In this document: piece after piece, positions 1 through 7,642 of the stretch | Numbering within the stretch: the stretch's first letter is position 1 | How the letters are laid out: every line of letters begins with the position of its first letter | NCBI GenBank assembly: GCA_040255345.1 | Contig: JBDZUV010000024.1 | Span: forward strand, 1 to 31,099 | Direction of reading: 5' to 3' | Length of the DNA stretch: 31,099 nt | From: JAFDWI01 sp040255345 | Lineage (GTDB): Bacteria; Actinomycetota; Acidimicrobiia; Acidimicrobiales; Iamiaceae | Translations under genes and position numbers: made by a program | The notes under the pieces: generated by a model | Database searches by the model: none | Seen by the model: the letters and a program-made list of their open reading frames with translations, nothing else | What the model was told of the DNA's origin: nothing

Positions 1-174
1 GTCGCACCCGACGGTGGAGAACCACACGTTCCAGTGCCAGTGCCGACCCAACACACGCAACATCACACGCTCCTCTCAAACCCGCGCCTGACGGCATCGG
101 TCACAACCCTTTTCGGCACATCGCGACGCGAACCTGAACACCTATCGCACCGAAGCAAGCTGGCAAGTCGAATC

Positions 175-189
175 CCACCACCACCACCA
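175..189 (+). repeat. Five tandem CCA trinucleotides
   Basis: Five perfect CCA units in a row, followed by CCG. In one + frame this would give a proline run, but that frame has no other sign of being a gene. It is a short simple-sequence tract of unknown relevance. Confidence 0.6.
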
Positions 190-228
190 CCGCTACTGCT
201 GCGCGTCAGACTCCGGAGCACATCGGGG

Positions 229-257
229 TTGTCATTGCGTCAGCGATCGGGCATCAT
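229..257 (+). promoter_or_regulatory. Probable promoter of the pncB-pncA-nrtR operon
   Basis: TTGTCA at 229-234 (5 of 6 to the sigma-70-type -35 consensus) is separated by 17 nt from CATCAT at 252-257 (4 of 6 to the -10 consensus). Transcription would start near 264, leaving a short leader that carries a GGGAGG ribosome site at 281-286, six bases before the pncB ATG. Predicted from spacing and consensus only. Confidence 0.45.
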
Positions 258-260
258 AGA

Positions 261-271
261 CTCATCTTGAG
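261..271 (+). promoter_or_regulatory. Small inverted repeat at the pncB start region, candidate regulator site
   Basis: CTCA-TCT-TGAG is a perfect 4-bp inverted repeat with a 3-nt spacer. It lies just downstream of the proposed -10 and over the expected transcription start, a position suited to a repressor. Because the third gene of the operon is NrtR-like, this may be its operator. The arms are short enough to occur by chance, and I cannot match it to a known NrtR motif from memory. Confidence 0.25.
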
Positions 272-292
272 GTTTATTCCGGGAGGTCATCG

Positions 293-1642
293 ATGACCAC
301 GGCGTTGAACACCGACCGCTACGAGTACACGATGGCCTCGGCTGCACACCGTTCGGGCGTGGCGGACGCCACCGCCGTGTTCGAGGTGTTCAGCCGCGAG
401 CTGCCCGCGGGACGTCGCTACGGCATCGTCGCCGGCATGCCGCGTGTGATCGACGCGATCCGCGACTTCCGCTTCGACGACGCGACGCTCGCCTGGCTGG
501 TCGATTCGGGCTCGGTCACCACCGAGGCGGCGCGCCGTCTGGAACACTGGCGCTTCACCGGCGACGTGTGGGGCTATCCCGAGGGAGACGTGTACTTCCC
601 GCACTCACCGATCCTGGGCGTGCGGGCGCCGTTCGCCGAGGCGACCCTGTTCGAGACCGTGGTGCTGTCGATCCTCAACCACGACTCGGCCGTCGCCGCA
701 GCCGGTGCCCGCATGGTGTGCGCGGCGCGTGCCGCCGCGCATCCGGTGGCCCTCGCCGAGTTCGGGGCGCGGCGCACCCACGAGGCCGCGGCGGTGGCTG
801 CGTCACGGGCCGCGTACCTGGCCGGATTCGACGCCACCGCCACCCTGGAGGCCGGACGCCGCTACGGGATCCCGACCGTGGGCACCGCCGCGCACTCCTT
901 CACCTTGGCCCATGCCAGCGAGCGCGAAGCGTTCGGCGCACAGCTCGACACCTACGGCGCTGCCACCACGCTGCTGGTCGACACCTACGACATCGCCGGG
1001 GGGATCGACGCCGCCGTCGAGGCCGCCCGGCTGCGGGGTGCCGCCGGCCCGGGAGCGATCCGCATCGACTCGGGCGACCTGTTGGAGGTCACCTCCGCCG
1101 CGCGGCGCCAACTCGGCTTCCTCGGCGCCACCGACACGACGATCCTGGTGTCGGGCGACATGGACGAGTACCGCATCACCGATCTGGTGGGCCACGACGC
1201 GCCGGTCGACGCCTATGGCATCGGCGCCCGGCTGGTGACCGGTTCGGGCTATCCGGCCGCCGGGTTCGTCTACAAGCTCGTCGCCATCGAGCGGGCCGGG
1301 CGGATGGAACCGGTCGCCAAGGTGAGCGCGAACAAATCCTCACGGGGCGGTATCAAGCGGGTCCGGCGGCGCGCCGGCGACGACGGGTCGCTCGAGGCCG
1401 AGACCTTCGAGATCCTCGACGACGGCGCCACCGACCCGGCCGTCGGTGGCCATCAGGTCGCGTACATCATCCGCGGGGAGTACACCGACGCCGCCACCGA
1501 CGACCTCCAAGCGGCCCGTGCCCGCTGTGCCGCCACACTGGCATCGCTGCCCGACTCGGCCCGGGCCATCACTCCCGGCGAACCCCACGTGGTCGCGACC
1601 GAAGTCCCTGGCGAACCGGCCCTCGCGGTGTCCGGACGCTGA
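293..1642 (+). CDS. pncB: Nicotinate phosphoribosyltransferase
   Basis: Converts nicotinate plus PRPP (with ATP) to nicotinate mononucleotide, the committed step of the Preiss-Handler NAD salvage route, in the cytosol. The 449-residue product has the normal family length. Visible family signatures are LNTDRYEYTM at the N-terminus, the GTAAHSF segment that carries the phosphorylatable histidine in characterised enzymes, RIDSGDL, SGDMDEY, and a C-terminal phosphate-binding stretch (KVSANKSSRGG). The ATG at 293 is preceded by GGGAGG with a 6-nt gap. It leads a run with pncA (15-nt gap) and an NrtR-like regulator, so its substrate is supplied by the next gene. Function is assigned by motif recognition plus context and is secure. 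Confidence 0.95.
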   Translation: MTTALNTDRYEYTMASAAHRSGVADATAVFEVFSRELPAGRRYGIVAGMPRVIDAIRDFRFDDATLAWLVDSGSVTTEAARRLEHWRFTGDVWGYPEGDVYFPHSPILGVRAPFAEATLFETVVLSILNHDSAVAAAGARMVCAARAAAHPVALAEFGARRTHEAAAVAASRAAYLAGFDATATLEAGRRYGIPTVGTAAHSFTLAHASEREAFGAQLDTYGAATTLLVDTYDIAGGIDAAVEAARLRGAAGPGAIRIDSGDLLEVTSAARRQLGFLGATDTTILVSGDMDEYRITDLVGHDAPVDAYGIGARLVTGSGYPAAGFVYKLVAIERAGRMEPVAKVSANKSSRGGIKRVRRRAGDDGSLEAETFEILDDGATDPAVGGHQVAYIIRGEYTDAATDDLQAARARCAATLASLPDSARAITPGEPHVVATEVPGEPALAVSGR

Positions 1643-1657
1643 CGAAAGGAGAGGCCG

Positions 1658-2257
1658 ATGTCGCATCGAGAACCCGACGTGCGGCGGGCACTGCTCGTCG
1701 TCGACGTCCAGAACGATTTCTGCGAGGGCGGATCCCTCGCCGTCGAGGGCGGGGCGGCCTGTGCCGCTGCCATCGACGAGTACGTCGCCGCGCATCGTGA
1801 CGACTATGTGACCGTGCTCGCCTCGGCCGACTGGCACGTCGACCCGGGTGGACACTTCGCCTCGGCGACGGGCGCCGAGCCCGACTTCGTGCACACCTGG
1901 CCCGACCATTGCGTCGCCGATACACCGGGTGCGGCGTTCCACGCCGCGTTCACCGCGGGAGTCGAAGGTCGGGTCGATCACGTCGTGCGCAAGGGTCAGC
2001 ACGCGGCCGCGTACTCGGCATTCGAAGGCGCCACCGACGACGGCCGCACCCTCGCCGACCTGCTCGAGGCCGATGCGATCGACCGGGTCGATGTGTGCGG
2101 GATCGCGACGTCGCACTGTGTGAAGGACACCGCGGACGACGCACTGCGGCTCGGTTACGACCCGACCGTGCTGGTGGAGTTGACCGTCGGAGTCTCCCCC
2201 GTCATGCGGATGGGAGCCCTGGAGTACCTGGCAACCAAGGGCGTGGCGATCGCCTGA
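1658..2257 (+). CDS. pncA: Nicotinamidase
   Basis: Hydrolyses nicotinamide to nicotinate and ammonia, feeding PncB directly. The 199-residue isochorismatase-fold protein retains all residues expected from Mycobacterium PncA: catalytic triad Asp16 (VVDVQNDF), Lys112 (RKGQ) and Cys154 (IATSHCV), and metal ligands Asp58, His60, His66 and His84 (ADWHVDPGGHF and WPDHC). AAAGGAG at 1645-1651 sits 6 nt before the ATG. It follows pncB after 15 nt and is followed after 5 nt by the regulator gene, so one transcript is likely. Pyrazinamidase side activity is typical of the family. Confidence 0.95.
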   Translation: MSHREPDVRRALLVVDVQNDFCEGGSLAVEGGAACAAAIDEYVAAHRDDYVTVLASADWHVDPGGHFASATGAEPDFVHTWPDHCVADTPGAAFHAAFTAGVEGRVDHVVRKGQHAAAYSAFEGATDDGRTLADLLEADAIDRVDVCGIATSHCVKDTADDALRLGYDPTVLVELTVGVSPVMRMGALEYLATKGVAIA

Positions 2258-2262
2258 CCGCC

Positions 2263-3036
2263 ATGACCCCCGAGCCGACCGACCAAGCCATCCAGAGCGA
2301 GGCGGACTTCCTCGCGCAGTACTCCCTCAGCGACCATCCGCCCATGGCGGTCACCGTGGATCTGGCCTGCCTGACGATCCGCGGCGGCCGCCTCGCGGTG
2401 CTGCTCATCGAACGCGGCGGCCATCCCTTCCGTGGCCGGTGGGCGCTGCCCGGCGGATTCGCCCGCGCCGATGAGACGCTCGGCGAATCCGCGCACCGGG
2501 AGCTCGCCGAGGAGACCGCAACCAGCGTGGCGCACACCGAACAGCTCGGCACCTACGGCGACCCGGGCCGTGACCCCCGCGGCCACATCATCTCGGTCGC
2601 ATATCTGGCATTCGGCCCCGACATGGCGAACCCCGAAGCCGGTGACGACGCCACCGCGGCACGGTTCTGGACGATCGAGGACCTCGCCCTCGACGAGCGC
2701 GCCGGCGACGGCCGCGGCGCGGGCATCGAGCTGGCGTTCGACCACCGCACGATCATCACCGACGCCGTCGAACGCGCCCGCGCCAAGCTCGAGTACACGA
2801 CCCTGGGGTGCGCGTTCTGCGCCGAGACGTTCACGATCGTCGAGTTGCGAGACGTCTACGAAGCCGCGTGGGGCACCCCGGTACACCCGGCGAACTTCCG
2901 ACGCAAGGTCCTGTCGACTCCCGGCTTCGTGATCCCGGTGGGAACCGCCGCCTCGAATGGTCCGGGCAGGCCCGCAGAGCTCTTCCGCCGGGGACCGGCG
3001 ACCCGCATGAAGCCGCCGCTGCTCCGACCGGGGTGA
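2263..3036 (+). CDS. nrtR: Nudix-domain protein of the NrtR type (regulator of NAD metabolism, or ADP-ribose pyrophosphatase)
   Basis: A 257-residue protein with an N-terminal Nudix fold (about 27-155) and a C-terminal winged-helix region (about 165-240; FTIVELRDVYEAAWG, NFRRKV, GRPAELFRR), the arrangement of NrtR, a repressor of NAD-synthesis genes that responds to ADP-ribose. The Nudix box runs from Gly65 to Thr87 with Glu71, Arg79, Glu80, Glu83 and Glu84 present. The usual terminal Gly is Ala86, so the metal-binding residues look intact and hydrolase activity cannot be excluded. The ATG at 2263 was chosen because it gives the normal NrtR N-terminus and lies 5 nt after the pncA stop. Co-location with pncB and pncA favours the regulatory role. 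The 3' end nearly abuts the convergent c-di-GMP gene (24 nt). Confidence 0.8.
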   Translation: MTPEPTDQAIQSEADFLAQYSLSDHPPMAVTVDLACLTIRGGRLAVLLIERGGHPFRGRWALPGGFARADETLGESAHRELAEETATSVAHTEQLGTYGDPGRDPRGHIISVAYLAFGPDMANPEAGDDATAARFWTIEDLALDERAGDGRGAGIELAFDHRTIITDAVERARAKLEYTTLGCAFCAETFTIVELRDVYEAAWGTPVHPANFRRKVLSTPGFVIPVGTAASNGPGRPAELFRRGPATRMKPPLLRPG

Positions 3037-3060
3037 CGACTTCGGTGGCGACCGGTCGAT

Positions 3061-5286
3061 TCAGGCGGCTGCGGTGAAGAGCTTCTCGAACGACGCGGCG
3101 GGCATCGGTCGCCCCAACAGATACCCCTGCGCCGCCGGACAACCCAGTTCGATGAGGGCGTTGCGCTGGCTCTCGGTCTCGACGCCTTCCGCGGTGACCG
3201 AGAGCCCCAAGGCGGCGGCGAGGTCGAGGGTCGCCACCACGATCGCCGAATCGGTGTGGCTCCGGGGCAGTTCGGTGACGAAGCTCCGGTCGATCTTGAG
3301 TGCGGTGAGTGGCAGCGACCGCAACTGCAGGTACGACGAGTACCCGGTACCGAAGTCGTCGATCGCCAGGCCGACGCCGAGTTCACGCAGCTGCGAGAAA
3401 CGTTCGGCCGCCACGACGGGATCGGTCAGCAACGTCGACTCGGTCAGCTCCAGACACAATCCCGACGCGGGATAGTCCGCATCGGCGAGCACGTCGGCGA
3501 CCTGGTCCACGAAGTCGACCTGGCGGAGCTGCCGTGACGCCACGTTCACCCGTAGCAGGAACGATTCGGCGTTCTGTTCACGGCCCCAGGCGGCGGCGGT
3601 CCGACACGCGGTCGCCAGAACCTGACGTCCCAGCAGCGAGATGAGGCCGCTCGCCTCGGCCAACGGGATGAACTCCGATGCGGCGAGCAGGCCATGATGC
3701 GGGTGCTCCCAACGGGCCAGCGCCTCGGCGCCGAGCAGGCGGCCGGTTGCGAGTTCGAACTCGGGTTGGAAGTGGACCTGCAGCCCGTCGGCGTCGATGA
3801 GCCGACGCAGCTCGGTCTCCAGGCGCAGCCGCGCCGAGCGGGCCCGGTGGGCGTCGGGGTCGGCGAGCGCGACCCCGTCGCCACCCCGCGACTTGACCTG
3901 GTACATCGCGACGTCCGCCTTGCTCATCAACTCGCTGGGCTCGGTGTCGCCATCGGTGGTGTGGGCGACGCCCGCACTGGCGGTGAGCGCCACCGCTCCT
4001 CCCGGCAGGTCGAAGGGCACGTCCAACGGGTCGATCAGATGCTCGACGGCGCGGACCGCGTCATCGGGGCCACCCGCATCGGTGATGAGCACCAGGATCT
4101 CGTCCCCGCCGAGTCGGGCCAGCGTCGTGTCGTCGCCGGCGCCGGTGCGGAGTCGTTCGGCCACCTCGAAGAGGAGCCGGTCACCCACCGCGTGCCCCTG
4201 GGTGTCGTTCACGACCTTGAAGCGGTCGAGGTCGATGACACCCAACGTGACGCTCTCGAGGGCACCGTCCTGCAGGTCGTCGAGTGCGCATTCGAGTTCG
4301 ACGTCGAAGGCCCAGCGGTTGGCCATGCCGGTGACCCGGTCGGTGAGTGCCTGGGTGGCCAGGCGCCGTTCGACGTCGTTGCGCAGGAACGCCTCGGCGA
4401 GGATCGCACACGCCGAGTGCGTGGCGCCGAAATGGGTCGCACCGAAGTCGTGACTCAGGGTCGACTCGACCATGATGATGCCGACGAATTCGTCCGCGGC
4501 CGACAGCGGACTGATCAGCACCGCGGTGCTGCCCGCATGCATGAACAGTTCGCGTTCGGCAGCGAACTCCGGGCCGTGCCGCCACGGCTCGCACAACAGG
4601 GTGTCGCCTCCTCGGGTCGCCAGGCGCAGACACGCGTAGTCGTCGATCCGCATCCGGCGGGCCAAGGGAACCGACGGAGCACCGACCGGCGCGGACCACG
4701 CGGCGCGGCGCACCACCCGATCACCATCGGTGCGCCACACCGAGACCCGGGTGACGTCCTCGAGCGACGCCAACTCGGCGACCGCCATCTGGAGTCCCGA
4801 GTCGAAGTCCTCGGTCGGCAGGTTCAGGAACACCGACGACAGCCGGATGATCCGATCGTCGTTCAGTGCCCGTGCCCGCAGCTCACGCTCGCCCAGGTCG
4901 ACGGTCGACTCGGGGCGCATGGTGACGATGAGCGACCCGATGTCGCCGAAGTCAGGCCCGATCGCCGCGTCGTAGCGCACCTCGATCCAGGCGCCATCAG
5001 AGGTGTGCACCTTGACGGGCTCACCCCGGGGGGCACCCGAACGTCCCTGCCAACGGGCGATCGCCTCGAGCGCGGGGGCCACGTCGTCGGGATGCACGAT
5101 GTCGAGCACGCTCCGGCCGACGAACTGTTCGGGCTGATAGCCGAGCAGTGTGCGGAACGCGTGGTTGGCGAAGCGGACCGTTCCGTCACTTTCGCAGCAG
5201 ATGACGACCTCGTCGACATGCGCGAGCAACGCGCGCAGACCTGCGAGGGTCACCACCCTTTCGGCATCATCGCGGAACGCCGACAT
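3061..5286 (-). CDS. PAS-GAF-GGDEF-EAL cyclic-di-GMP turnover protein
   Basis: 741-residue soluble protein. Order of domains: PAS (about 7-125), GAF (about 140-305), GGDEF (about 312-472), EAL (about 490-735). The GGDEF signature is GGDEI at 393-397. The four residues at the usual inhibitory RxxD position are GDDT, so product inhibition through that site is unlikely. The EAL domain keeps EALARW (521-526), the NVAS and ELTES segments, DDFGTGYSS, KIDRSF and AEGVET, so phosphodiesterase activity is expected. No membrane segment or signal peptide is seen; sensing would be cytosolic. A 5-residue duplication (FGATH twice, about 281-290) sits at the end of the GAF domain. The ATG at 5286 is preceded by GGAGGG (5293-5298) with a 6-nt gap, which decides it over a codon eight triplets upstream. 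Net activity, synthesis or breakdown, cannot be told from sequence. Confidence 0.92.
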   Translation of the reverse strand: MSAFRDDAERVVTLAGLRALLAHVDEVVICCESDGTVRFANHAFRTLLGYQPEQFVGRSVLDIVHPDDVAPALEAIARWQGRSGAPRGEPVKVHTSDGAWIEVRYDAAIGPDFGDIGSLIVTMRPESTVDLGERELRARALNDDRIIRLSSVFLNLPTEDFDSGLQMAVAELASLEDVTRVSVWRTDGDRVVRRAAWSAPVGAPSVPLARRMRIDDYACLRLATRGGDTLLCEPWRHGPEFAAERELFMHAGSTAVLISPLSAADEFVGIIMVESTLSHDFGATHFGATHSACAILAEAFLRNDVERRLATQALTDRVTGMANRWAFDVELECALDDLQDGALESVTLGVIDLDRFKVVNDTQGHAVGDRLLFEVAERLRTGAGDDTTLARLGGDEILVLITDAGGPDDAVRAVEHLIDPLDVPFDLPGGAVALTASAGVAHTTDGDTEPSELMSKADVAMYQVKSRGGDGVALADPDAHRARSARLRLETELRRLIDADGLQVHFQPEFELATGRLLGAEALARWEHPHHGLLAASEFIPLAEASGLISLLGRQVLATACRTAAAWGREQNAESFLLRVNVASRQLRQVDFVDQVADVLADADYPASGLCLELTESTLLTDPVVAAERFSQLRELGVGLAIDDFGTGYSSYLQLRSLPLTALKIDRSFVTELPRSHTDSAIVVATLDLAAALGLSVTAEGVETESQRNALIELGCPAAQGYLLGRPMPAASFEKLFTAAA

Positions 5287-5317
5287 CGGGTTCCCTCCGC
5301 ATCGGGACACGAGGTCG

Positions 5318-5323
5318 ATCGTA
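5318..5323 (-). promoter_or_regulatory. Possible -10 element of the c-di-GMP gene
   Basis: On the minus strand the hexamer reads TACGAT (4 of 6 to consensus, both key positions present), about 32 nt before the ATG at 5286. I find no convincing -35 partner at normal spacing. Confidence 0.25.
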
Positions 5324-5361
5324 GGACCAGACGCGACCCCCGTGCGGGCAAAAGTGCCTGG

Positions 5362-6411
5362 TCACGGCGTGGGCCGATCGACACCTGCTACGGAAGCCCC
5401 ATGGATGTCGCTGATCGGCGCACCGGCGAGAGCGGCCGAGCGGTACACCGCGTCGACGAGTTCGTGAGCCCCGATCGCGTCGGCGAAGCTCGGGCTCGCC
5501 GGCCGACCCTCGGCCACCGCGGTGAGAAAAGTCCGCGCGGGGTTGCCCCGGTCGTCGTCGCCGGCCACCTCGTCCATGAGCGCATCGGCCTCGGCGACCT
5601 GGGGATCGGACCCGGTGAAGTGCCAGCGCACCGGCCCGACGAAGTCGCCTTCGATCCGGATGTACAGGCGCTCACAGAAGATCTCGATGCCTCGCTGACT
5701 CTCACGCTCGGCGATGTCGTGCCAGATCGAGCTGAGCGTGCCCACCGCTCCCGAGGTGAAGTCGACCCGGACGGCGGCGACGTCCTCGATGTCGGTGTGA
5801 CCGTGGTGGTTGCGGGTCTCGGCCGACAGCGTCGCAACCGGGCCGAGAAGCCATTCGAGGATGTCGAGGTCGTGGATCGAGTGCTCCAACACCGTGCCGT
5901 GACCGGCCTTGTCGGCCTCGATCCGCCAGGTCGACCCGTACGAGCCCCCGATGGGCAGGTACTGGTCGTCGCGGAACACGACCGACAGGACCCGCCCGGC
6001 CCGCTCGTCGGCCAACAGGCGCTTCACCAGACGGAACGGCGGCAGGAAGCGCAGGATCAGCCCGACCTGGTTGGTCACACCGGCGTCGGCCACGACCTGG
6101 CACATCTCGTTCACGACCTCGAGGGTCGTGGCGAGCGGCTTCTCACAGAACACCGCCTTTCCGGCGGCCGCCACCGCCTCGACCAGCCGGGGATGCTCGG
6201 CGGTCCAGGTGGCCACGTAGACCGCGTCGACGGCTTCGATCAGCGCCGCTTCGTCCATGACCTTGGCGCCGGTCCGCGCCGCGAAGGCGTCGGCCCGTTC
6301 GGGGTCGGGGTCACACACGGCGACGATGGCATGCTCGACTCCGCAGGTCGCAAGCAGGTACTCGTGCAGAGCGGCGATGTGCCCGGCACCGAGAAAACCG
6401 ATTCTGATCAT
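5362..6411 (-). CDS. Gfo/Idh/MocA-family NAD(P)-dependent oxidoreductase
   Basis: 349-residue predicted dehydrogenase, likely acting on a sugar, cyclitol or related alcohol. The N-terminal Rossmann fold opens with RIGFLGAGHIA (dinucleotide-binding glycines at 7-11), followed by the family signature EKPLA at 90-94, and the conserved histidine segment SIHDLD expected to hold the catalytic His. Length fits the family. Substrate cannot be deduced: no sugar-metabolism genes adjoin it, and the neighbours on both sides are unrelated. The start at 6411 gives the canonical N-terminus; an in-frame ATG at 6429 adds six residues, and neither has a strong ribosome site. It is divergent from ctaA with a 91-bp gap. 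Confidence 0.85.
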   Translation of the reverse strand: MIRIGFLGAGHIAALHEYLLATCGVEHAIVAVCDPDPERADAFAARTGAKVMDEAALIEAVDAVYVATWTAEHPRLVEAVAAAGKAVFCEKPLATTLEVVNEMCQVVADAGVTNQVGLILRFLPPFRLVKRLLADERAGRVLSVVFRDDQYLPIGGSYGSTWRIEADKAGHGTVLEHSIHDLDILEWLLGPVATLSAETRNHHGHTDIEDVAAVRVDFTSGAVGTLSSIWHDIAERESQRGIEIFCERLYIRIEGDFVGPVRWHFTGSDPQVAEADALMDEVAGDDDRGNPARTFLTAVAEGRPASPSFADAIGAHELVDAVYRSAALAGAPISDIHGASVAGVDRPTP

Positions 6412-6490
6412 GGCCGTCGAGTCTTCCATGCCGCCAGGTGACGCCGGCGCGTGTGAGCGACGACACATCGATTTGCCCCAGGTGCATCGG

Positions 6491-6496
6491 TACCAT
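6491..6496 (+). promoter_or_regulatory. Leaderless-type -10 hexamer before ctaA
   Basis: TACCAT ends 6 nt before the ctaA ATG at 6503. With no Shine-Dalgarno sequence in front of that ATG, transcription would begin at or next to the start codon. The same geometry recurs at five other genes in this window. Confidence 0.45.
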
Positions 6497-6502
6497 CCGC
6501 GC

Positions 6503-7642
6503 ATGGTCGGTGACTCCACGGCGGTGACGGCGCGGCCGACCCCGTTCGAACCCGTCACACGTGCGCGACCCGACCGGGGCCGCCCGACCGCGTTGAGCTG
6601 GTGGCTGTTCGTCGTCGCCGGCCTCGTGTTCGCGATGGTCGTGGTCGGCGGGGCGACCCGGCTGACCCAGTCGGGCCTGTCGATCACGACCTGGAAGCCG
6701 GTGAGTGGCGTCGTCCCGCCGCTGACCGATGCCCAGTGGCACCGCGAGTTCGCCAACTACCGGGCGTCACCCGAGTACGTGATCGTCAACAACCACATGG
6801 GCCTGGCCGAGTTCAAGGGCATCTTCTGGTGGGAGTGGGCCCACCGGCTCGTCGGCCGGGTGATCGGCCTCGCGTTGGTCGTGCAACTCGTGTGGTTCCT
6901 GGTGCGCCGCGCGGTGCCCCGTGGCCATGGGTGGCGGCTCGCCGGACTGGCCGCCCTGGTGGGGCTGCAGGGTTTCATCGGGTGGTGGATGGTGGCCAGT
7001 GGCCTGGTCGACCGGCCCGAGGTCGCGCACGAGCGCCTGGCACTGCACCTGTGTACCGCGCTGGTGCTGCTCGGTGCGCTGGTGTGGACGGCGCTCGACC
7101 TACGGGCGCTCGGCCAGGGGCGCGCCCGGGTCGAGGGCCGGCCCAAGGCGTGGATCTTGCCGTTTCTCGTCGTGCTCTTCATGCAGTTCATCCTGGGTGC
7201 CTTCGTCGCCGGGCTCCGGGGCGGCCACGTGTACAACACCTGGCCGACGATGGCCGGCGGGTGGTTCCCCGCCGACACCCACGATCTGTCGCCGTGGTGG
7301 ACCAACGCCGTCGACAACCCCGTCGGGGTGCAGTTTCTGCACCGCTGGTGGGCGCTCGTCGTCGCCGTCGCCGCGCTGTGGATCGCGGCACGGCTGTTTC
7401 GCGCCGGGGCGCGCCGCCAAGCGGTCGCCCTCGAAGCGGTGGTGCTGATCCAGTTCGTGCTCGGGGTCGTGACGCTGGTGGCCCACGATCCGATCGCACT
7501 CGCGGTCACCCACCAGGCGGTCGGCACGCTGGTGCTCGTGGTCACGATGTTCGCCGCGCACTGGGCGGCGGGGGGAGCCAGGCGGGCCGATGGTGCGACA
7601 CTGGCCGCATGCAATCCAACGGTTCTCCGGTCGAGTTCGTGA
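6503..7642 (+). CDS. ctaA: Heme A synthase, Cox15/CtaA family
   Basis: Oxidises the C8 methyl of heme O to the formyl group of heme A, needed for aa3-type cytochrome oxidases, in the cytoplasmic membrane. The 379-residue product begins with a 30-residue soluble tail, then about eight membrane segments. Signatures include GGATRLTQSGLSI, a long external loop with NHMGLAEFKGIFWWEWAHRL, and likely heme-ligand histidines in EWAHR, HERLALH, LHRWW and VTHQAVG. The paired external cysteines of Bacillus-type CtaA are absent, so this is the proteobacterial/mitochondrial Cox15 type. The ATG at 6503 is chosen from the membrane-protein N-terminus and the upstream TACCAT. Its last 34 nt overlap the next gene in another frame. 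No oxidase subunit genes are in view. Confidence 0.9.
   Translation: MVGDSTAVTARPTPFEPVTRARPDRGRPTALSWWLFVVAGLVFAMVVVGGATRLTQSGLSITTWKPVSGVVPPLTDAQWHREFANYRASPEYVIVNNHMGLAEFKGIFWWEWAHRLVGRVIGLALVVQLVWFLVRRAVPRGHGWRLAGLAALVGLQGFIGWWMVASGLVDRPEVAHERLALHLCTALVLLGALVWTALDLRALGQGRARVEGRPKAWILPFLVVLFMQFILGAFVAGLRGGHVYNTWPTMAGGWFPADTHDLSPWWTNAVDNPVGVQFLHRWWALVVAVAALWIAARLFRAGARRQAVALEAVVLIQFVLGVVTLVAHDPIALAVTHQAVGTLVLVVTMFAAHWAAGGARRADGATLAACNPTVLRSSS

Larger units (their letters stand above)
1..292. other. Leading region without a confident gene
   Basis: No convincing coding region lies here. Frame 2 is open from the window edge to a TGA at 89-91 and could be the last 29 codons of an upstream gene, but I recognise nothing in it. 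Bases about 30-170 are rich in A and C on the + strand and look less GC-rich than the genes that follow. A short CCA repeat and the probable pncB promoter occupy the right-hand part. Confidence 0.4.

Noticed and set aside
3694..6441. A 915-codon open frame on the + strand, opposite the c-di-GMP protein and the Gfo/Idh/MocA gene
   Set aside because: It runs antisense across two genes with strong domain signatures, and its translation shows the Arg/Gly/His/Asp-rich composition typical of antisense frames in high-GC DNA, with no recognisable motif.
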